Positions 31,448 to 41,419 are shown, numbered from the stretch's first letter. The stretch is 64,000 nt of DNA from Bogoriella caseilytica (GCF_003752405.1 NZ_RKHK01000001.1:1116001-1180000); one strand, 5' to 3'. Notes: generated by a model from the sequence alone, not told the origin. A program made the numbers and translations.

Positions 31448-31693
31448 TCAGTCGCGGTCCCCGCCGTACCACTTGGCGGCCTGGCGCAGGGCAAGATGGC
31501 GCGTCAGGCCGAGCAGCGCACCGGAGACCGCAGCGAAGGCCACAACCTCCCAGAGTTCGAGGTCGGGGTCATCGGTGTTCACCGGCGCTTCGTGCCCGGT
31601 GACGGCCTTCCATCCAAGGCCCACCACCTTCGAGGTGACGACGGTCGCGCCGAGTGTGGCTCCGGTACTGACAAGCTTCCAGCCAATGTCCAT
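31448..31693 (-). CDS. DUF4235 family membrane protein
   Basis: An 81-aa protein with two hydrophobic segments: WKLVSTGATLGATVVTSKVVGLGWKAVTG and ELWEVVAFAAVSGALLGLTRHLALRQAAKW. The WK.VTG motif and the second half fit DUF4235, a small actinobacterial membrane family of unknown function. Stands alone between two minus-strand genes. Confidence 0.8.
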   Translation of the reverse strand: MDIGWKLVSTGATLGATVVTSKVVGLGWKAVTGHEAPVNTDDPDLELWEVVAFAAVSGALLGLTRHLALRQAAKWYGGDRD

Positions 31694-31748
31694 GTCGCCA
31701 GCCTAACCACGTGACACAGGCCCTGCCCGTCCACCCGACCGTGCGGCG

Positions 31749-32165
31749 TCAGTCCTCCGACCGGCGACCACGCTCGGCCAGCCGGCGCGCGACCTCGTCA
31801 TTCGACAGGCGCGCGGCCGCGGCGAGGTCCTCGGTGAGTTCGTCCACCTCAAGGTCCTCCGGGTCGATCCGACCGGTCCGGAACCCGGCACGGCCCACCA
31901 TGTGGGCGGCGATGGGCGCGGTCACCAGCTGACAGGCGACCACCAGCAGCAGCGTCCACACCACCACGGGCTGACGAATCTGCAGTGCCAGGCCGGACAT
32001 CAGCAGCACCAGACCGAGGTTCTGCGGCTTCGCCGCGGCGTGCATGCGGGTGAGCAGGTGCGGGAAGCGCACGACGCCGATGGCCGCGATGAGGATGAGC
32101 GCGGAGCCGCCCAACATCAACAGCGCCCCGGCGAGGCTGACCCCTTCGAGAACGGCGTCGCTCAC
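31749..32165 (-). CDS. mrpG: Mrp Na+/H+ antiporter subunit G
   Basis: A 138-aa membrane protein with three helices and the MrpG/PhaG pattern (GGSALILIAAIGVVRFPHLLTRMHAAAKPQNLGLVLLMSGLAL). The last ~40 residues are charged and cytoplasmic. GTG 32165 overlaps mrpF by four bases. It is the last gene of the Mrp operon, which exports Na+ or other monovalent cations in exchange for protons. Confidence 0.92.
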   Translation of the reverse strand: MSDAVLEGVSLAGALLMLGGSALILIAAIGVVRFPHLLTRMHAAAKPQNLGLVLLMSGLALQIRQPVVVWTLLLVVACQLVTAPIAAHMVGRAGFRTGRIDPEDLEVDELTEDLAAAARLSNDEVARRLAERGRRSED

Positions 32166-32647
32166 GACCCCTCCTCCCCAGACTCGCTCCTTGACCCCAC
32201 AGCGGACTCTTGGTCGGCGCCGTCGTCCACGCTGCCGATCTGGCCGCCGGCATCACCCGGTGCCGGGCCAGCAGTGGGTTGCTCATCGGGATCGTGCAGC
32301 GGTGCGGCGGTGTCGTCGAGCTCCTGGGCAGCGAGCTCCCGGGCCTCTGCCTCGGTGAGGATCCGGGCCTCCTCCGGCCGTTCTGCCGCGGCGAAACGCG
32401 CCATGGCCACCGAACCGACAAAACCCACCACGGCGAGCACTGCGAGCACCGGGACCAGATCAGATCTGCCGGTACTGGCGGTGATCAACGCGATGCCACC
32501 GAGCACGATGACCGTGGTGACATCGAGGGAGACCACCCGGTCGAACATCGTGGGGCCCTTCTCCATCCGCCAGAGTGCCAGCACAGCGGCGGCCACGAGC
32601 AGCGCCAGGCAGATCGCCAGCACGACGGCGGTGACCTGAGTGATCAT
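32162..32647 (-). CDS. mrpF: Mrp Na+/H+ antiporter subunit F with long acidic tail
   Basis: A 161-aa protein. Residues 1-90 are the MrpF core with three helices (RMEKGPTMFDRVVSLDVTTVIVLGGIALIT). Residues ~95-161 are an added cytoplasmic tail rich in Glu, Asp, Ala and Gly. MrpF is usually about 90 aa, so the tail is an extension; subunits C and G in this operon also have extra charged tails. Start ATG 32647 overlaps mrpE by four bases. Confidence 0.9.
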   Translation of the reverse strand: MITQVTAVVLAICLALLVAAAVLALWRMEKGPTMFDRVVSLDVTTVIVLGGIALITASTGRSDLVPVLAVLAVVGFVGSVAMARFAAAERPEEARILTEAEARELAAQELDDTAAPLHDPDEQPTAGPAPGDAGGQIGSVDDGADQESAVGSRSESGEEGS

Positions 32648-33249
32648 CGGGCAACCTTCCCCGCTCGCGGCGTGGAACCGGGGTGGAAGCCGGCCTCGCG
32701 GAGCTGCTCGTCCGAGGCGAAAGCCCGCAGAATCCGCTCCTCCTGCGCCAGGATGGCCTGCTCGGCCCCTTCCAGACCTCCCTGCATGTGCACGTCAAAG
32801 ACGTGGACATACATGGTGCCGGTCAATCGATGCGCCTCCACCACCACCGACCCTGGCACCAGCGAGGTGAACCCGGACGTGAGGTACAAGAAGACGTCCG
32901 AATGCGAGTGCAGGCGTACCCGGATGACGGCGCCGCGTGGCGTACGCCGTCCGAGGGCGAAACCGGCCACCTGCACGGAGGCCACCATCACGTCGTACAT
33001 GAACCGGGCCATGAGCCGGGCGAGCGCCCATGGGCGGACGCGCACGTCGACAGGGACCCGGGGCAGCGGCAGCACCACGGTGACCGCGAGCGCGAGCACA
33101 GCACCCATGATGACGTTTCCCCAGGTGAGGTCGCCCCAGAGCAGCACCCAGACGGCCGTCAGCCACGTCACCATGAGCAGCGAGGGGCGGCGGGGGCGCC
33201 AGGCCCTCCGCTGGTGGGAGTGCCGTGCGGGCGCCGCGTGCGGGCTCAT
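32644..33249 (-). CDS. mrpE: Mrp Na+/H+ antiporter subunit E
   Basis: A 201-aa protein with two N-terminal helices (LLMVTWLTAVWVLLWGDLTWGNVIMGAVLALAVTVVLPL) and the MrpE motif VHVFDVHMQGGLEGAEQAIL. Cytoplasmic basic N-terminus. Coupled by four-base overlaps on both sides. Confidence 0.9.
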   Translation of the reverse strand: MSPHAAPARHSHQRRAWRPRRPSLLMVTWLTAVWVLLWGDLTWGNVIMGAVLALAVTVVLPLPRVPVDVRVRPWALARLMARFMYDVMVASVQVAGFALGRRTPRGAVIRVRLHSHSDVFLYLTSGFTSLVPGSVVVEAHRLTGTMYVHVFDVHMQGGLEGAEQAILAQEERILRAFASDEQLREAGFHPGSTPRAGKVAR

Positions 33250-34841
33250 TCGTCCTCCCCTGGGTCTAAAGCGTCCTGCGCGCTCTCGGACTCGGTGATC
33301 ACATGGGAATCGCCCGTGCCGCGGACGCCATCGGGCAGCACTGCGTCCACGTATGGCGTGCGGGCCCGCAGATCCGTGGCCGCCGCATCGGTGTAGGTGA
33401 ACAAGGGCCCGGCGATGACCACCAGCGCCAGCATCACGGCGACCAGTCCGGCGGCGGGGGCCACCATCGCTCGGGGCAAGACGGTCATCGTGCGACCACT
33501 CTCGGGCACACTCGGAACCAGCTCTTCAGGCGCCTCCTGCCAGAAGGCCATGTTCCAAGCCTTGGCCACCACGTACAGGGTCAGCAGCGAGGTGATGAGC
33601 CCGGCGGCGATCAGTCCGTAGGACAACAGCCCTCCGTGCTCCGCTCCGGCCTGGAGGAGCCCGGCCTTACCGAGGAAGCCCGTGAAGGGAGGTATCCCGG
33701 CGAGGTTGAAGGCCGGGAGAAAGAACAGCACGGCCAGCAGCGGAGAGAGCCGCGCCAGAGAACCGAGCTGCAGCAGGGAGGTGGTGCCGCCACGTCGCTC
33801 GATGAGGCCGGCCACCAAGAACAGCGTGGTCTGCGCCAGGATGTGATGCACCGCGTACACGATCGCCGCGGACAACCCGGCCGACGAGGTCATCGCGATC
33901 CCCCACAGCATGAACCCCATATGGCTCACCAGCGTGAAGGACAGCATGCGCTTGATGTCCACCTGAGCGACGGCGCCGAGGATTCCCACGAGCATGGTCG
34001 CCACGGCCACGACCATGAGTAGGTCATCAAGGCGGCCCTCGGGGAAGAGCAGCGTCTGGGTACGGATGATCGCGTAGATGCCCACCTTGGTGAGCAGCCC
34101 GGCGAAGACCGCGGTCACCGGGGCGGGCGCTGTCGGGTAGGAGTCCGGGAGCCAGGCCGAGAGCGGGAAGATCGCCGCCTTGATGGCGAATCCCAGGATC
34201 AGCAGCAGCTGGAGCACCAGCTGGATGCCGGGATCGAGTTCGGGGAGCCGCTGGGCGAGTTGCGCCAGGTTCACCGTGCCGGTGGCGGCATAGGTCGCAG
34301 CGATGGCGATCACGAAGATCATCGACGAGGTCATCGAGACGATCACGTAGATCGTTCCGGCCCGGATGCGTTCCCGCGTGCCGCCGAGTGTGATCAGCAC
34401 GAAGCTCGCGGTCAGCAACACCTCGAAGCCGACGTAGAGGTGGAAGAGGTCTCCTGAGATGAAGGCCGTGGAGACCCCGGCCGAGAGCACGAGGAACGTG
34501 GGGTGATAGATCGCCACCGGCGCACCGTCGTCCCCGTCGGCGAAGCCCTGCGCCAGCGAGTAGAGCATGACGGCCAAGGAGACCACCAGAGACGTGACCA
34601 GCATCAGGGCCGAGAGGCGATCGGCCACCAAGGTGATGCCCACCGGCGCAGCCCAGCCACCCACATCCATGACGACCGGCCCGGAGTCCACGTAGACCAG
34701 CAGCATGACGGCGGCGGCCAAGCTCAGGGACAGCGTGGCAAGAGAGACCAGACGCTGAACTTTCGGCGAGCGGGCGAAGGCCAGCGCCAAACCGGCACCG
34801 ACCAGCGGGAGGGCGACCGGGACCGCAACAAGCCAGTTCAT
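33246..34841 (-). CDS. mrpD: Mrp Na+/H+ antiporter subunit D
   Basis: A 531-aa protein of about 14 helices, homologous to the NuoL/M/N subunits of complex I. Conserved proton-path residues are visible as Glu in FEVLLTASFVLIT and Lys in GFAIKAAIFPLSAWLPDSYPTAPAPVTAVFAGLLTKVG. A short acidic tail follows the last helix. Overlaps mrpC and mrpE by four bases each. Confidence 0.95.
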   Translation of the reverse strand: MNWLVAVPVALPLVGAGLALAFARSPKVQRLVSLATLSLSLAAAVMLLVYVDSGPVVMDVGGWAAPVGITLVADRLSALMLVTSLVVSLAVMLYSLAQGFADGDDGAPVAIYHPTFLVLSAGVSTAFISGDLFHLYVGFEVLLTASFVLITLGGTRERIRAGTIYVIVSMTSSMIFVIAIAATYAATGTVNLAQLAQRLPELDPGIQLVLQLLLILGFAIKAAIFPLSAWLPDSYPTAPAPVTAVFAGLLTKVGIYAIIRTQTLLFPEGRLDDLLMVVAVATMLVGILGAVAQVDIKRMLSFTLVSHMGFMLWGIAMTSSAGLSAAIVYAVHHILAQTTLFLVAGLIERRGGTTSLLQLGSLARLSPLLAVLFFLPAFNLAGIPPFTGFLGKAGLLQAGAEHGGLLSYGLIAAGLITSLLTLYVVAKAWNMAFWQEAPEELVPSVPESGRTMTVLPRAMVAPAAGLVAVMLALVVIAGPLFTYTDAAATDLRARTPYVDAVLPDGVRGTGDSHVITESESAQDALDPGEDE

Positions 34842-35488
34842 CGCGACCCTCCCTCGCCCGAGTCGCTCTCGTTAGCGCTGTTGGGCTCTGAGCCCTTCTT
34901 CCGCCCGCCTCGTCTCAGTTCCGGCCGAGTCTCGTCCCTCGCCTCAGCCTCCACGACGACGTCGTTGGGCTCGGCGCCCTTCTTCCGCCCGCCTCGTCTC
35001 AGTTCCGGCCGAGTCTCGTCCCTCGCCTCAGCCTCCACGACGACGTCGTTGGGCTCGGCGAGATACTCGCCGGGGTCGTCCGTGGCCCGCTCCGAGACCT
35101 CGTCGCGCGCGGCGCGTTCGGCGACCCGGCGGTCCTCGAGGTCGTCCTGGACCTCGTCGTGGCCGTTGAGCTGCCACGAGCGGTAGGCCATGGCGAGCAG
35201 GAAGGCGGTCACGCCCAGAGTGATCACGATGGAGGTGAGCACCATGGCCTGCGGTAAGGGATCGGACATGTCCTCCGGCTCGGTCTGACCGAGCACCGGC
35301 GGACCACCGGCGCGGCCTCCGGCGACCAGGAGCAGCAGGTTCACGCCGTTGCCGAGCAGCGCCATACCGATCACGATGCGCGTCAGCGACCGCTCCAGCA
35401 GGAGGTAGACCCCGGTGCCGCACAGCACGCCGGCAGCAAGGAGCAAGGCCAGTGACGGCGTCACCTCGATCATGGTTCCCGGGCTCAT
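34838..35488 (-). CDS. mrpC: Mrp Na+/H+ antiporter subunit C with repeated C-terminal tail
   Basis: A 216-aa protein. The first ~115 residues are the NuoK-like MrpC core with three helices (GTGVYLLLERSLTRIVIGMALLGNGVNLLLL, and LPQAMVLTSIVITLGVTAFLLAMAYR). The remaining ~100 are a charged cytoplasmic tail with two exact copies of a 28-residue unit (VVVEAEARDETRPELRRGGR core). MrpC is normally 110-125 aa long. Coupled to mrpA and mrpD by four-base overlaps. Confidence 0.93.
   Translation of the reverse strand: MSPGTMIEVTPSLALLLAAGVLCGTGVYLLLERSLTRIVIGMALLGNGVNLLLLVAGGRAGGPPVLGQTEPEDMSDPLPQAMVLTSIVITLGVTAFLLAMAYRSWQLNGHDEVQDDLEDRRVAERAARDEVSERATDDPGEYLAEPNDVVVEAEARDETRPELRRGGRKKGAEPNDVVVEAEARDETRPELRRGGRKKGSEPNSANESDSGEGGSR
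34881..35048. repeat. 84-bp tandem repeat within mrpC
   Basis: Two head-to-tail 84-bp units (34881-34964 and 34965-35048), nearly identical at the DNA level; the phrase TTGGGCTC recurs at 34881, 34965 and 35049. The unit length is 28 codons, so the frame is kept. Near-identity of the copies implies a recent duplication or ongoing homogenisation. Confidence 0.9.
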
Positions 35489-38400
35489 GCTGGCTCACCC
35501 CCGACGGCTCCACCCGCGGACTCCACCGGAGCGGAGACGGCGTCCTCGGCCACGGGGTCGGGGTCGTCATAGGCGACGTCGGGAGCTTGGTAGCCCTCGA
35601 GCTCGCCATGGCGGTCCACCTCCGAACCCAGCGACCGCAGGATGTCCAGGATGACGCCGAGCACCACGAGATAGACACCGATGTCGAAGATCATCGCCGT
35701 GGCCAGGTGCACCTCTCCGAAGACCGGGAGGGTGAAGTGCACGATGGCGGATTGCAGCACCGTGCCGCCGAACACCAGCGGGACCGCTCCGACACCGGCG
35801 GACAGGAAGAGGCCCGCCCCGAGCAGATAGCCCGGGTGCAGGGGCACGGCCTCACCGAGTTCGTGGCGCCCGCCCGCGAGGTACCGCACGATCAGGGCGA
35901 TGCCGGCCACCAGACCGGCGGCGAAGCCGCCGCCGGGCGCGTTGTGCCCGGACACCAACAGGAAGACGGAGAAGACCACGAGGGTGTGGAACACCACCCG
36001 GGTGCCGATCTCGAAGATCACCGAGCGGCGCTGCGGCTCGATGCTGCCGGCAGCGGGCAGCCAGGTCTGGTCGCGGCCGGACCCCTCAGGCATCCCCTGC
36101 GCGCCCGCGGTGAGCAGCAGACCGTGACGGATGGGGAACGCAACATCACCCACGGCCTGCCCGGAGGACCTCGGCACATCGCGAGCACGGTCCACCCGGC
36201 CCACCCGGGCCCGAAGGAACAACAGGGAGGCCACGCCGGTCGCCGCAGCGAGCAGCACCGAGAGTTCGCCCAGGGTGTCCCAGGCGCGGATGTCCACCAA
36301 GGTCACGTTCACGACGTTCTGGCCGTAGCCGTAGTAGTAGGCCTCGTCGGGGAAGTCCACCGAGACCGGCTCGTGGATGCGAGCCCCGGTGGCGAGGATC
36401 CCGATGACCACCACCGTGAGTCCGACGGCCACGCCGAGCGCCGCACGCCACCACCGGGAGCTGGCCAGCGGCCTATTGGAGAAGTAGGCGGGCAGACGCC
36501 GCAGCACCAACACGAAGACCACGAGTGTCGCCGTCTCCACGAGGACCTGCGTCAAGGCGAGGTCAGGCGCACCGTGCAGCGCGAAGATCAGGGCGACGCC
36601 GTAGCCGACTACACCGAGCAGGAGCACGGCCTTGAGCCGACGGCGAGCGCGGACCACCAGGATCGCAGTGCCGGCCACCACCACGGCCACCAGGGCCTGG
36701 GGCAGCGAGTCCCACGCCCGCACCGCCCAGTCGCCCGCAGCGAAACCACCGCTCACGCCGGCGCCCACCATCGCCACCACGAGGGTGACCAGGACGACGG
36801 AGAGGTAAAAGGGCAGCGAACCGCGCTGCGTCCGGGCGGTGACGCCCGAGGCGAGCTGCTCGAGCGTGCGCAAGGAGAAGCGATACGCCCCATCGAAGCC
36901 GCCTGGCGCGACGCTCTCCCGCAGGCGAGCACGCCGGCCCCGCCACGCGAAGAGCGCGGCGCCACTGGCCACGATCGTCGCGGTGATGGCCACCGGCCAC
37001 CCCCAGCCCTCCCACAGGCTCAGGTGCCCGGGGGCTCCCGGGTACGTGGCGGTGTACGGGTCGAGCAGGGCTTCCAAGGGAGCCGGAGCGGTCCCGAGGG
37101 CCAAACCCGTGAGGGCGAGCACCACCGGAGGAGCCATGAGCAGACGGGAACGCCGTTGCACCACGGTGGCCGGGAGCGAGCGGCCGCCACCGGCCTGCTT
37201 GACGGCGAAAGCGCCCCACCAGACTCGCAAGCCGTAGGCCAGCGTCAGAGCAGAGCCGACTGCGATGGCCACCAGTGTGACCAGGTCCGCGACCGTGGCC
37301 AGTTCCAGGAGCTGCACGAGCGCCGCCTCCTTGGCCACGTAACCGATCAGAGGAGGAAGGCCCACCATGGAGGCCACCGCCAGCGCCGCGGTCACAGCCG
37401 CCACGGGGAGCCGGCGCCCGAGGCCAGAGAGTCTGCGTAGATCCCGGGTACCGGTGGACCAGTCCACGACGGCGACGAGCAGGAACAAGGAGGCCTTGAA
37501 CAACGCGTGAGCGACCAACAGCGTGAGACCGGCCAGAGCGACGCCGCGGTCGCCGTGTCCAAGCAACACGACCAGCAAGCCGAGCTGGGAAACGGTACCG
37601 AAGGCCAGCACGAGCTTGAGATCGTGTTGGCGCAGTGCCCGGTAGCCGCCGACCAGCAGCGTGAGCAGCCCCAAGCCGAGCACCAGTGCCTTCCAGAGCG
37701 TGGCGGTCGTCTCCTCCGAGGCGAATCCGGGGGCGAGCCGGGCCACCAGGTACACCCCCGCCTTGACCATCGCAGCAGCGTGCAGATAGGCCGAGACCGG
37801 GGTGGGTGCGGCCATGGCGGCAGGCAGCCAGAAGTGGAAGGGCACCAGCGCGGACTTGCTCAACGCGCCGGCCAGCACCAGCGCGAGCGCGACGAGCAGC
37901 ACGGGCGTGCTCCCGCTCAGGCCGCCGTGCGCAGCGGAGTCGACGAGTTCGGAGAGTCGGTAGGACCCGCCCTCCATCTCGCCGAGCAGGATGAAACCAC
38001 CGAGCATGGCGAGCCCGCCGGTGCCGGTGACCACCAGGGACTGCTGGGCGGCACGACGTGCAGTCTGGCGCTCGTGGTAGTGCCCCACCAAGAGGTAGGA
38101 GCAGATGGTGGTCAGCTCCCAGAACACGTACAGCACAAGAGTGTTGTCCGACTGGACCAAGCCCAGCATGGCGCCGGCGAAGATCAGGAAGATCCCGGCG
38201 AAGCGGCCGAGACCGCCCGCGCGGCGGGGGAAGTAGGCCGCACAGGCCACCAGCACGAGGGCGCCCACCCCGGAGACCAGCAGAGTCATCACCAAGGACA
38301 GCGCATCGAGCCGGAAGTCCAGGTTCATGCCGAGCGCTGGCACCCAGCTCACAGACGCCTCTAGGGCCTCACCCGCCAGCACCTGCGGCGTGACGTACGC

Positions 38401-38523
38401 CGCCCACGCGAGAGCAGTGGCCGGTACCAGGGCCAGTCCGAGGAAGGCCCGTCGTCCGACGCGCCCCACGATCCACGGCGCCGCGACAGCGGCGACCAGA
38501 TGGATCGCGAGAACGATCAGCAC
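35485..38523 (-). CDS. mrpA: Mrp Na+/H+ antiporter subunit A, fused to MrpB domain
   Basis: A 1012-aa membrane protein. Residues 1-500 are the NuoL-like antiporter module (YVFWELTTICSYLLVGHYHERQTARRAAQQSLVVTG, with the acidic residue of the ion path; LSKSALVPFHFWLPAAMAAPTPVSAYLHAAAMVKAG). Residues ~600-760 contain the DUF4040-type helices (LKAVLLLGVVGYGVALIFALHGAPDLALTQVLVETATLVVFVLVLRRLP). The C-terminal ~180 residues are an MrpB domain (VVFHTLVVFSVFLLVSGHNAPGGGFAAGLVAG). An A/B fusion is usual in actinobacteria, so no separate mrpB is missing. First gene of the operon. Confidence 0.95.
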   Translation of the reverse strand: MLIVLAIHLVAAVAAPWIVGRVGRRAFLGLALVPATALAWAAYVTPQVLAGEALEASVSWVPALGMNLDFRLDALSLVMTLLVSGVGALVLVACAAYFPRRAGGLGRFAGIFLIFAGAMLGLVQSDNTLVLYVFWELTTICSYLLVGHYHERQTARRAAQQSLVVTGTGGLAMLGGFILLGEMEGGSYRLSELVDSAAHGGLSGSTPVLLVALALVLAGALSKSALVPFHFWLPAAMAAPTPVSAYLHAAAMVKAGVYLVARLAPGFASEETTATLWKALVLGLGLLTLLVGGYRALRQHDLKLVLAFGTVSQLGLLVVLLGHGDRGVALAGLTLLVAHALFKASLFLLVAVVDWSTGTRDLRRLSGLGRRLPVAAVTAALAVASMVGLPPLIGYVAKEAALVQLLELATVADLVTLVAIAVGSALTLAYGLRVWWGAFAVKQAGGGRSLPATVVQRRSRLLMAPPVVLALTGLALGTAPAPLEALLDPYTATYPGAPGHLSLWEGWGWPVAITATIVASGAALFAWRGRRARLRESVAPGGFDGAYRFSLRTLEQLASGVTARTQRGSLPFYLSVVLVTLVVAMVGAGVSGGFAAGDWAVRAWDSLPQALVAVVVAGTAILVVRARRRLKAVLLLGVVGYGVALIFALHGAPDLALTQVLVETATLVVFVLVLRRLPAYFSNRPLASSRWWRAALGVAVGLTVVVIGILATGARIHEPVSVDFPDEAYYYGYGQNVVNVTLVDIRAWDTLGELSVLLAAATGVASLLFLRARVGRVDRARDVPRSSGQAVGDVAFPIRHGLLLTAGAQGMPEGSGRDQTWLPAAGSIEPQRRSVIFEIGTRVVFHTLVVFSVFLLVSGHNAPGGGFAAGLVAGIALIVRYLAGGRHELGEAVPLHPGYLLGAGLFLSAGVGAVPLVFGGTVLQSAIVHFTLPVFGEVHLATAMIFDIGVYLVVLGVILDILRSLGSEVDRHGELEGYQAPDVAYDDPDPVAEDAVSAPVESAGGAVGGEPA

Positions 38524-38682
38524 AGGCCACTCCTCAACATGGTGGCGGGTTCATTCCCGATCACGGGGTGTGCGCGCCGAAGCATCGGAGGGACGCGCAC
38601 GGTGAGCACCGCCGACCGAGGCCGACCTTGCACACGCGGGGGGACCGGGAAAGTTTACCAAACCGTGACGTGACAGACGGCG

Positions 38683-39582
38683 TCAGTGCAGGTCAGCGAG
38701 GTCCACCAGGAAACCGTCGTCATCGCAGACGGCACCACCGGCGGCCTCGTACACCACGCTCGCAAGCTGCTCGATCAGGGCTATCGCTTGAGCGCGCGGG
38801 CGGCGTAGATTGCGCGGCACGCGGCTTGCCATGGCGGCCGGGTCGGCGGGGCGCCACCGGATGGAGTAAGAGATCACACCGCGCAGGGCCCAGTCCGCAC
38901 CGCGGAGCACCAGTGGCGGGGCATCGGAGCCGGCCGCCGTGATCTCGATGAGGTCGAGTCCGCTGGGAACCCCGATCCCATAGATTTCCATGGCTTCCTC
39001 CGAGACCGCCTCGGCCGGGACGTCGGCCATGAGGTCGCGTGCCGCCGGGGCCACCTCCCGGATCGCCGCCAGACAGGCATCGGGCTCAAGCCAGATCGGC
39101 GAGTGGACGGTCAGATCGGTCGCCGAGTCCGGATCCGGCTCAACGACCGCTCCAGAACCAGCCAGGCGCAGCGCCCCGCCGAGCCTGCGCGCCATCGCCC
39201 GCAGGTGGTCCACGGCCTCCTGCTCCACGCCGGTCAGCACCCCGGAGGCGAAGGCGTCGAGAACCGGGTCGAAGCCGGTCAGCTCGGCGGGCAGGGGGTG
39301 TCCGCGCCGCTGCGGGCAATCGAGCACATAGGCGCTGCCGGCCTCGCGGGGCAGATCGAACTCGGTGCGAGCCTGCTCATCCACCTCGAAGGGTCCGCTC
39401 AAGTGAACACCCGGAAGTAGACGCAAGGTGCCCGGGCCGACCCAGGCGGCGGTGTCGCATCGGGAGATCGCGAGGGCCTCGATGTCCTCGGGAATGACGC
39501 CGACACCGGTGGCCAGGAGGTGGCGCGAGCGCGCGACCGCCAGATCCAGTGGCGGTGCCGGAGCCGGGCCGGATGCGGTCAT
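38683..39582 (-). CDS. Hypothetical protein coupled to dcd
   Basis: A 299-aa cytosolic protein without helices or signal peptide. ATG 39582 overlaps the dcd stop by four bases, so the two are cotranslated. Residues 1-100 ([26 protein letters not shown] and [14 protein letters not shown]) and the C-terminal half ([44 protein letters not shown]) do not match a family that I know. No catalytic motif is evident. A role in nucleotide metabolism would be inference from the neighbour only. Confidence 0.7.
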   Translation of the reverse strand: MTASGPAPAPPLDLAVARSRHLLATGVGVIPEDIEALAISRCDTAAWVGPGTLRLLPGVHLSGPFEVDEQARTEFDLPREAGSAYVLDCPQRRGHPLPAELTGFDPVLDAFASGVLTGVEQEAVDHLRAMARRLGGALRLAGSGAVVEPDPDSATDLTVHSPIWLEPDACLAAIREVAPAARDLMADVPAEAVSEEAMEIYGIGVPSGLDLIEITAAGSDAPPLVLRGADWALRGVISYSIRWRPADPAAMASRVPRNLRRPRAQAIALIEQLASVVYEAAGGAVCDDDGFLVDLADLH

Positions 39583-40157
39583 TCCACCCGCAGGCGCGAG
39601 AAGTTCAGGTGGGAACGCGACGCAGTGGGGCCGCGCTGGCCCTGGTAGCGCGAACCCGACGCGCCCGAGCCGTAGGGACGCTCCGAGGGCGAGGAGAGCC
39701 GGAAGAAACAGAGCTGCCCGATCTTCATCCCGGGCCAGAGCTTGATCGGCATCGTGGCCGTGTTGGACAGCTCCAAGGTGACGTGGCCGGTGAAGCCCGG
39801 GTCGATGAACCCGGCGGTGGAGTGCGTGAGCAGCCCCAGGCGGCCGAGGGAGGACTTCCCCTCCAGGCGCGCCGCCACGTCATCGGGGAGGGTCACCTGC
39901 TCGTAGGTGGCCCCGAGCACGAACTCTCCCGGGTGGAGGATCAGTGGCTCGTCGGGGCCGGCGTCGACCAGGCGTGTGAGGTCGGGCTGCTCCTCAGCGG
40001 GGTCGATGGCCGGATAGCGGTGGTTGTCGAAGAGCCGAAAGTAGCGGTCGACCCGCACATCGAGGCTGGCGGGTTGGATGTTCGCCGGCTCGTAGGGGTC
40101 GAGCCGGACCCGGCCGGCGTCGATCTCGGTACGGATATCCCGGTCGGAGAGCAGCAC
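39579..40157 (-). CDS. dcd: dCTP deaminase (possibly bifunctional dCTP deaminase/dUTPase)
   Basis: A 192-aa enzyme, matching the family length of about 190. It converts dCTP to dUTP, or directly to dUMP in the bifunctional actinobacterial type. Motifs: [64 protein letters not shown], and GQLCFFRL. The start is GTG 40157 as the family normally begins at (M)LLSDRDI; the open frame extends far upstream without similarity. CAGAAT at 40170-40165 lies seven bases before it, so the mRNA is probably leaderless. Confidence 0.95.
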   Translation of the reverse strand: MLLSDRDIRTEIDAGRVRLDPYEPANIQPASLDVRVDRYFRLFDNHRYPAIDPAEEQPDLTRLVDAGPDEPLILHPGEFVLGATYEQVTLPDDVAARLEGKSSLGRLGLLTHSTAGFIDPGFTGHVTLELSNTATMPIKLWPGMKIGQLCFFRLSSPSERPYGSGASGSRYQGQRGPTASRSHLNFSRLRVE

Positions 40158-40294
40158 GAGGGCGATTCTGCCACTGCCCCGCTCTGGTTGCGTCACGGAT
40201 GCGAGGGCGGACGCCACCCGGGGCGGATCGGGCGGGTCAGTCAGCTCCTGAGTTTCGAACGCTGGCGCCCGACGGGCTACACTGATCCGGCATT

Positions 40295-40368
40295 GCGGGT
40301 GTAGTTCAATGGTAGAACTCCAGCTTCCCAAGCTGGTAGCGCGGGTTCGATTCCCGTCACCCGCTCCA
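40295..40368 (+). tRNA. tRNA-Gly (anticodon CCC)
   Basis: 74 nt including an encoded CCA end. Acceptor GCGGGTG pairs with CACCCGC; D arm GTAG..TGGTAGAAC; anticodon stem CCAGC/GCTGG around loop TTCCCAA, anticodon CCC for codon GGG; T arm CGGGTTCGATTCCCG. TACACT at 40278-40283 is a fitting -10 box. Confidence 0.95.
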
Positions 40369-40425
40369 CGTCGAGGGCCTCTCCCGAGAGGCAGCCGAGC
40401 CGGTTTCACCGTAGGAATGGTTGGC

Positions 40426-41382
40426 ATGACGGTCTTCGGATTCCACGCCTCCCACGAGCAGATTGGGCCCTCGCAGCTGCTGCGCGACGTCCAAGAAGCC
40501 GAGCGAGCGGGCTTCGACGCCGCAATGGCCTCGGACCACCACATGCCGTGGTCCGCGCGGCAGGGCCACTCCGGCTTCACCCTCTCCTGGCTCGGCGCGG
40601 CGCTGGCCACCACCTCGCTGCGCATCGGGCATGTGGCCGCCCCCGGTCAGCGGTACCACCCCGCGATCCTGGCGCAGGCCATCGGCACCCTGGGGCAGAT
40701 GTTCCCGGGCCGCTACTGGACGGCGCTCGGCGCCGGGCAAGCCATGAATGAACACGTCACCGGCGATCCCTGGCCCGACCAGCAGACCCGGCGCCGTCGC
40801 CTGGAGGAATCGGCCGACGTCATCCACCGGCTACTCCAGGGCGAGACGGTCTCCCACACGGGTTTGATCCGCGTGGACCGCGCGCATGTCTACGACCGGC
40901 CCGAGACCCCCTCCCCCCTGCTGGCAGCCTGCATCACCCCCGAGTCGGCCCGGCGTGCTGCCGCCTGGGCGCAGGGCATGATCACGCTCAACCAAGGCGG
41001 CGCGGAACACGACGTCCAGGCCGCCTACCGAGAGGCCGGCGGGCGCGGCCCGGTGGCCCTGCAGGTCCACCTCTCCTGGGCACCCACCGAAGAGGAGGCG
41101 CTCGCCATCGCCCGAGACCAGTGGTCGGCGAACACCCTCGGCCCTCCCCTGGATCAGGACCTCCCCACACCCGAGTACTTCGATGCTGCCTCCCGCGAGA
41201 TCTCGGCGGACACAGTGCGCGAAGCAGTGCGGATCTCGGCAGACCCCGCGCAGCATGTCGCGTGGATCAGCGACGACGTCGCCGCCGGCTTCGACGAGAT
41301 CTACCTCCATCACGTGGGGCAAGTGCAGCAGCCGTGGCTCGATCTGGCCGGCGCCGAGATCCTCCCCGCGCTGCGCTCCTGA
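40426..41382 (+). CDS. LLM-class flavin-dependent oxidoreductase (TIGR03885-like)
   Basis: A 318-aa luciferase-like monooxygenase fold enzyme. The start ([46 protein letters not shown]) and [31 protein letters not shown] fit the subgroup annotated as probable non-F420 flavin oxidoreductase. ATG 40426 follows AGGAAT by seven bases, suggesting a leaderless transcript; the upstream open frame runs through the tRNA and is not coding. It stands 37 bp before the GH13 enzyme, a pairing I remember seeing in other bacteria. Substrate unknown. Confidence 0.88.
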   Translation: MTVFGFHASHEQIGPSQLLRDVQEAERAGFDAAMASDHHMPWSARQGHSGFTLSWLGAALATTSLRIGHVAAPGQRYHPAILAQAIGTLGQMFPGRYWTALGAGQAMNEHVTGDPWPDQQTRRRRLEESADVIHRLLQGETVSHTGLIRVDRAHVYDRPETPSPLLAACITPESARRAAAWAQGMITLNQGGAEHDVQAAYREAGGRGPVALQVHLSWAPTEEEALAIARDQWSANTLGPPLDQDLPTPEYFDAASREISADTVREAVRISADPAQHVAWISDDVAAGFDEIYLHHVGQVQQPWLDLAGAEILPALRS

Positions 41383-41419
41383 CCCGCCCCCGCACACGCC
41401 CAGACCTGGAAAGGCCCTC

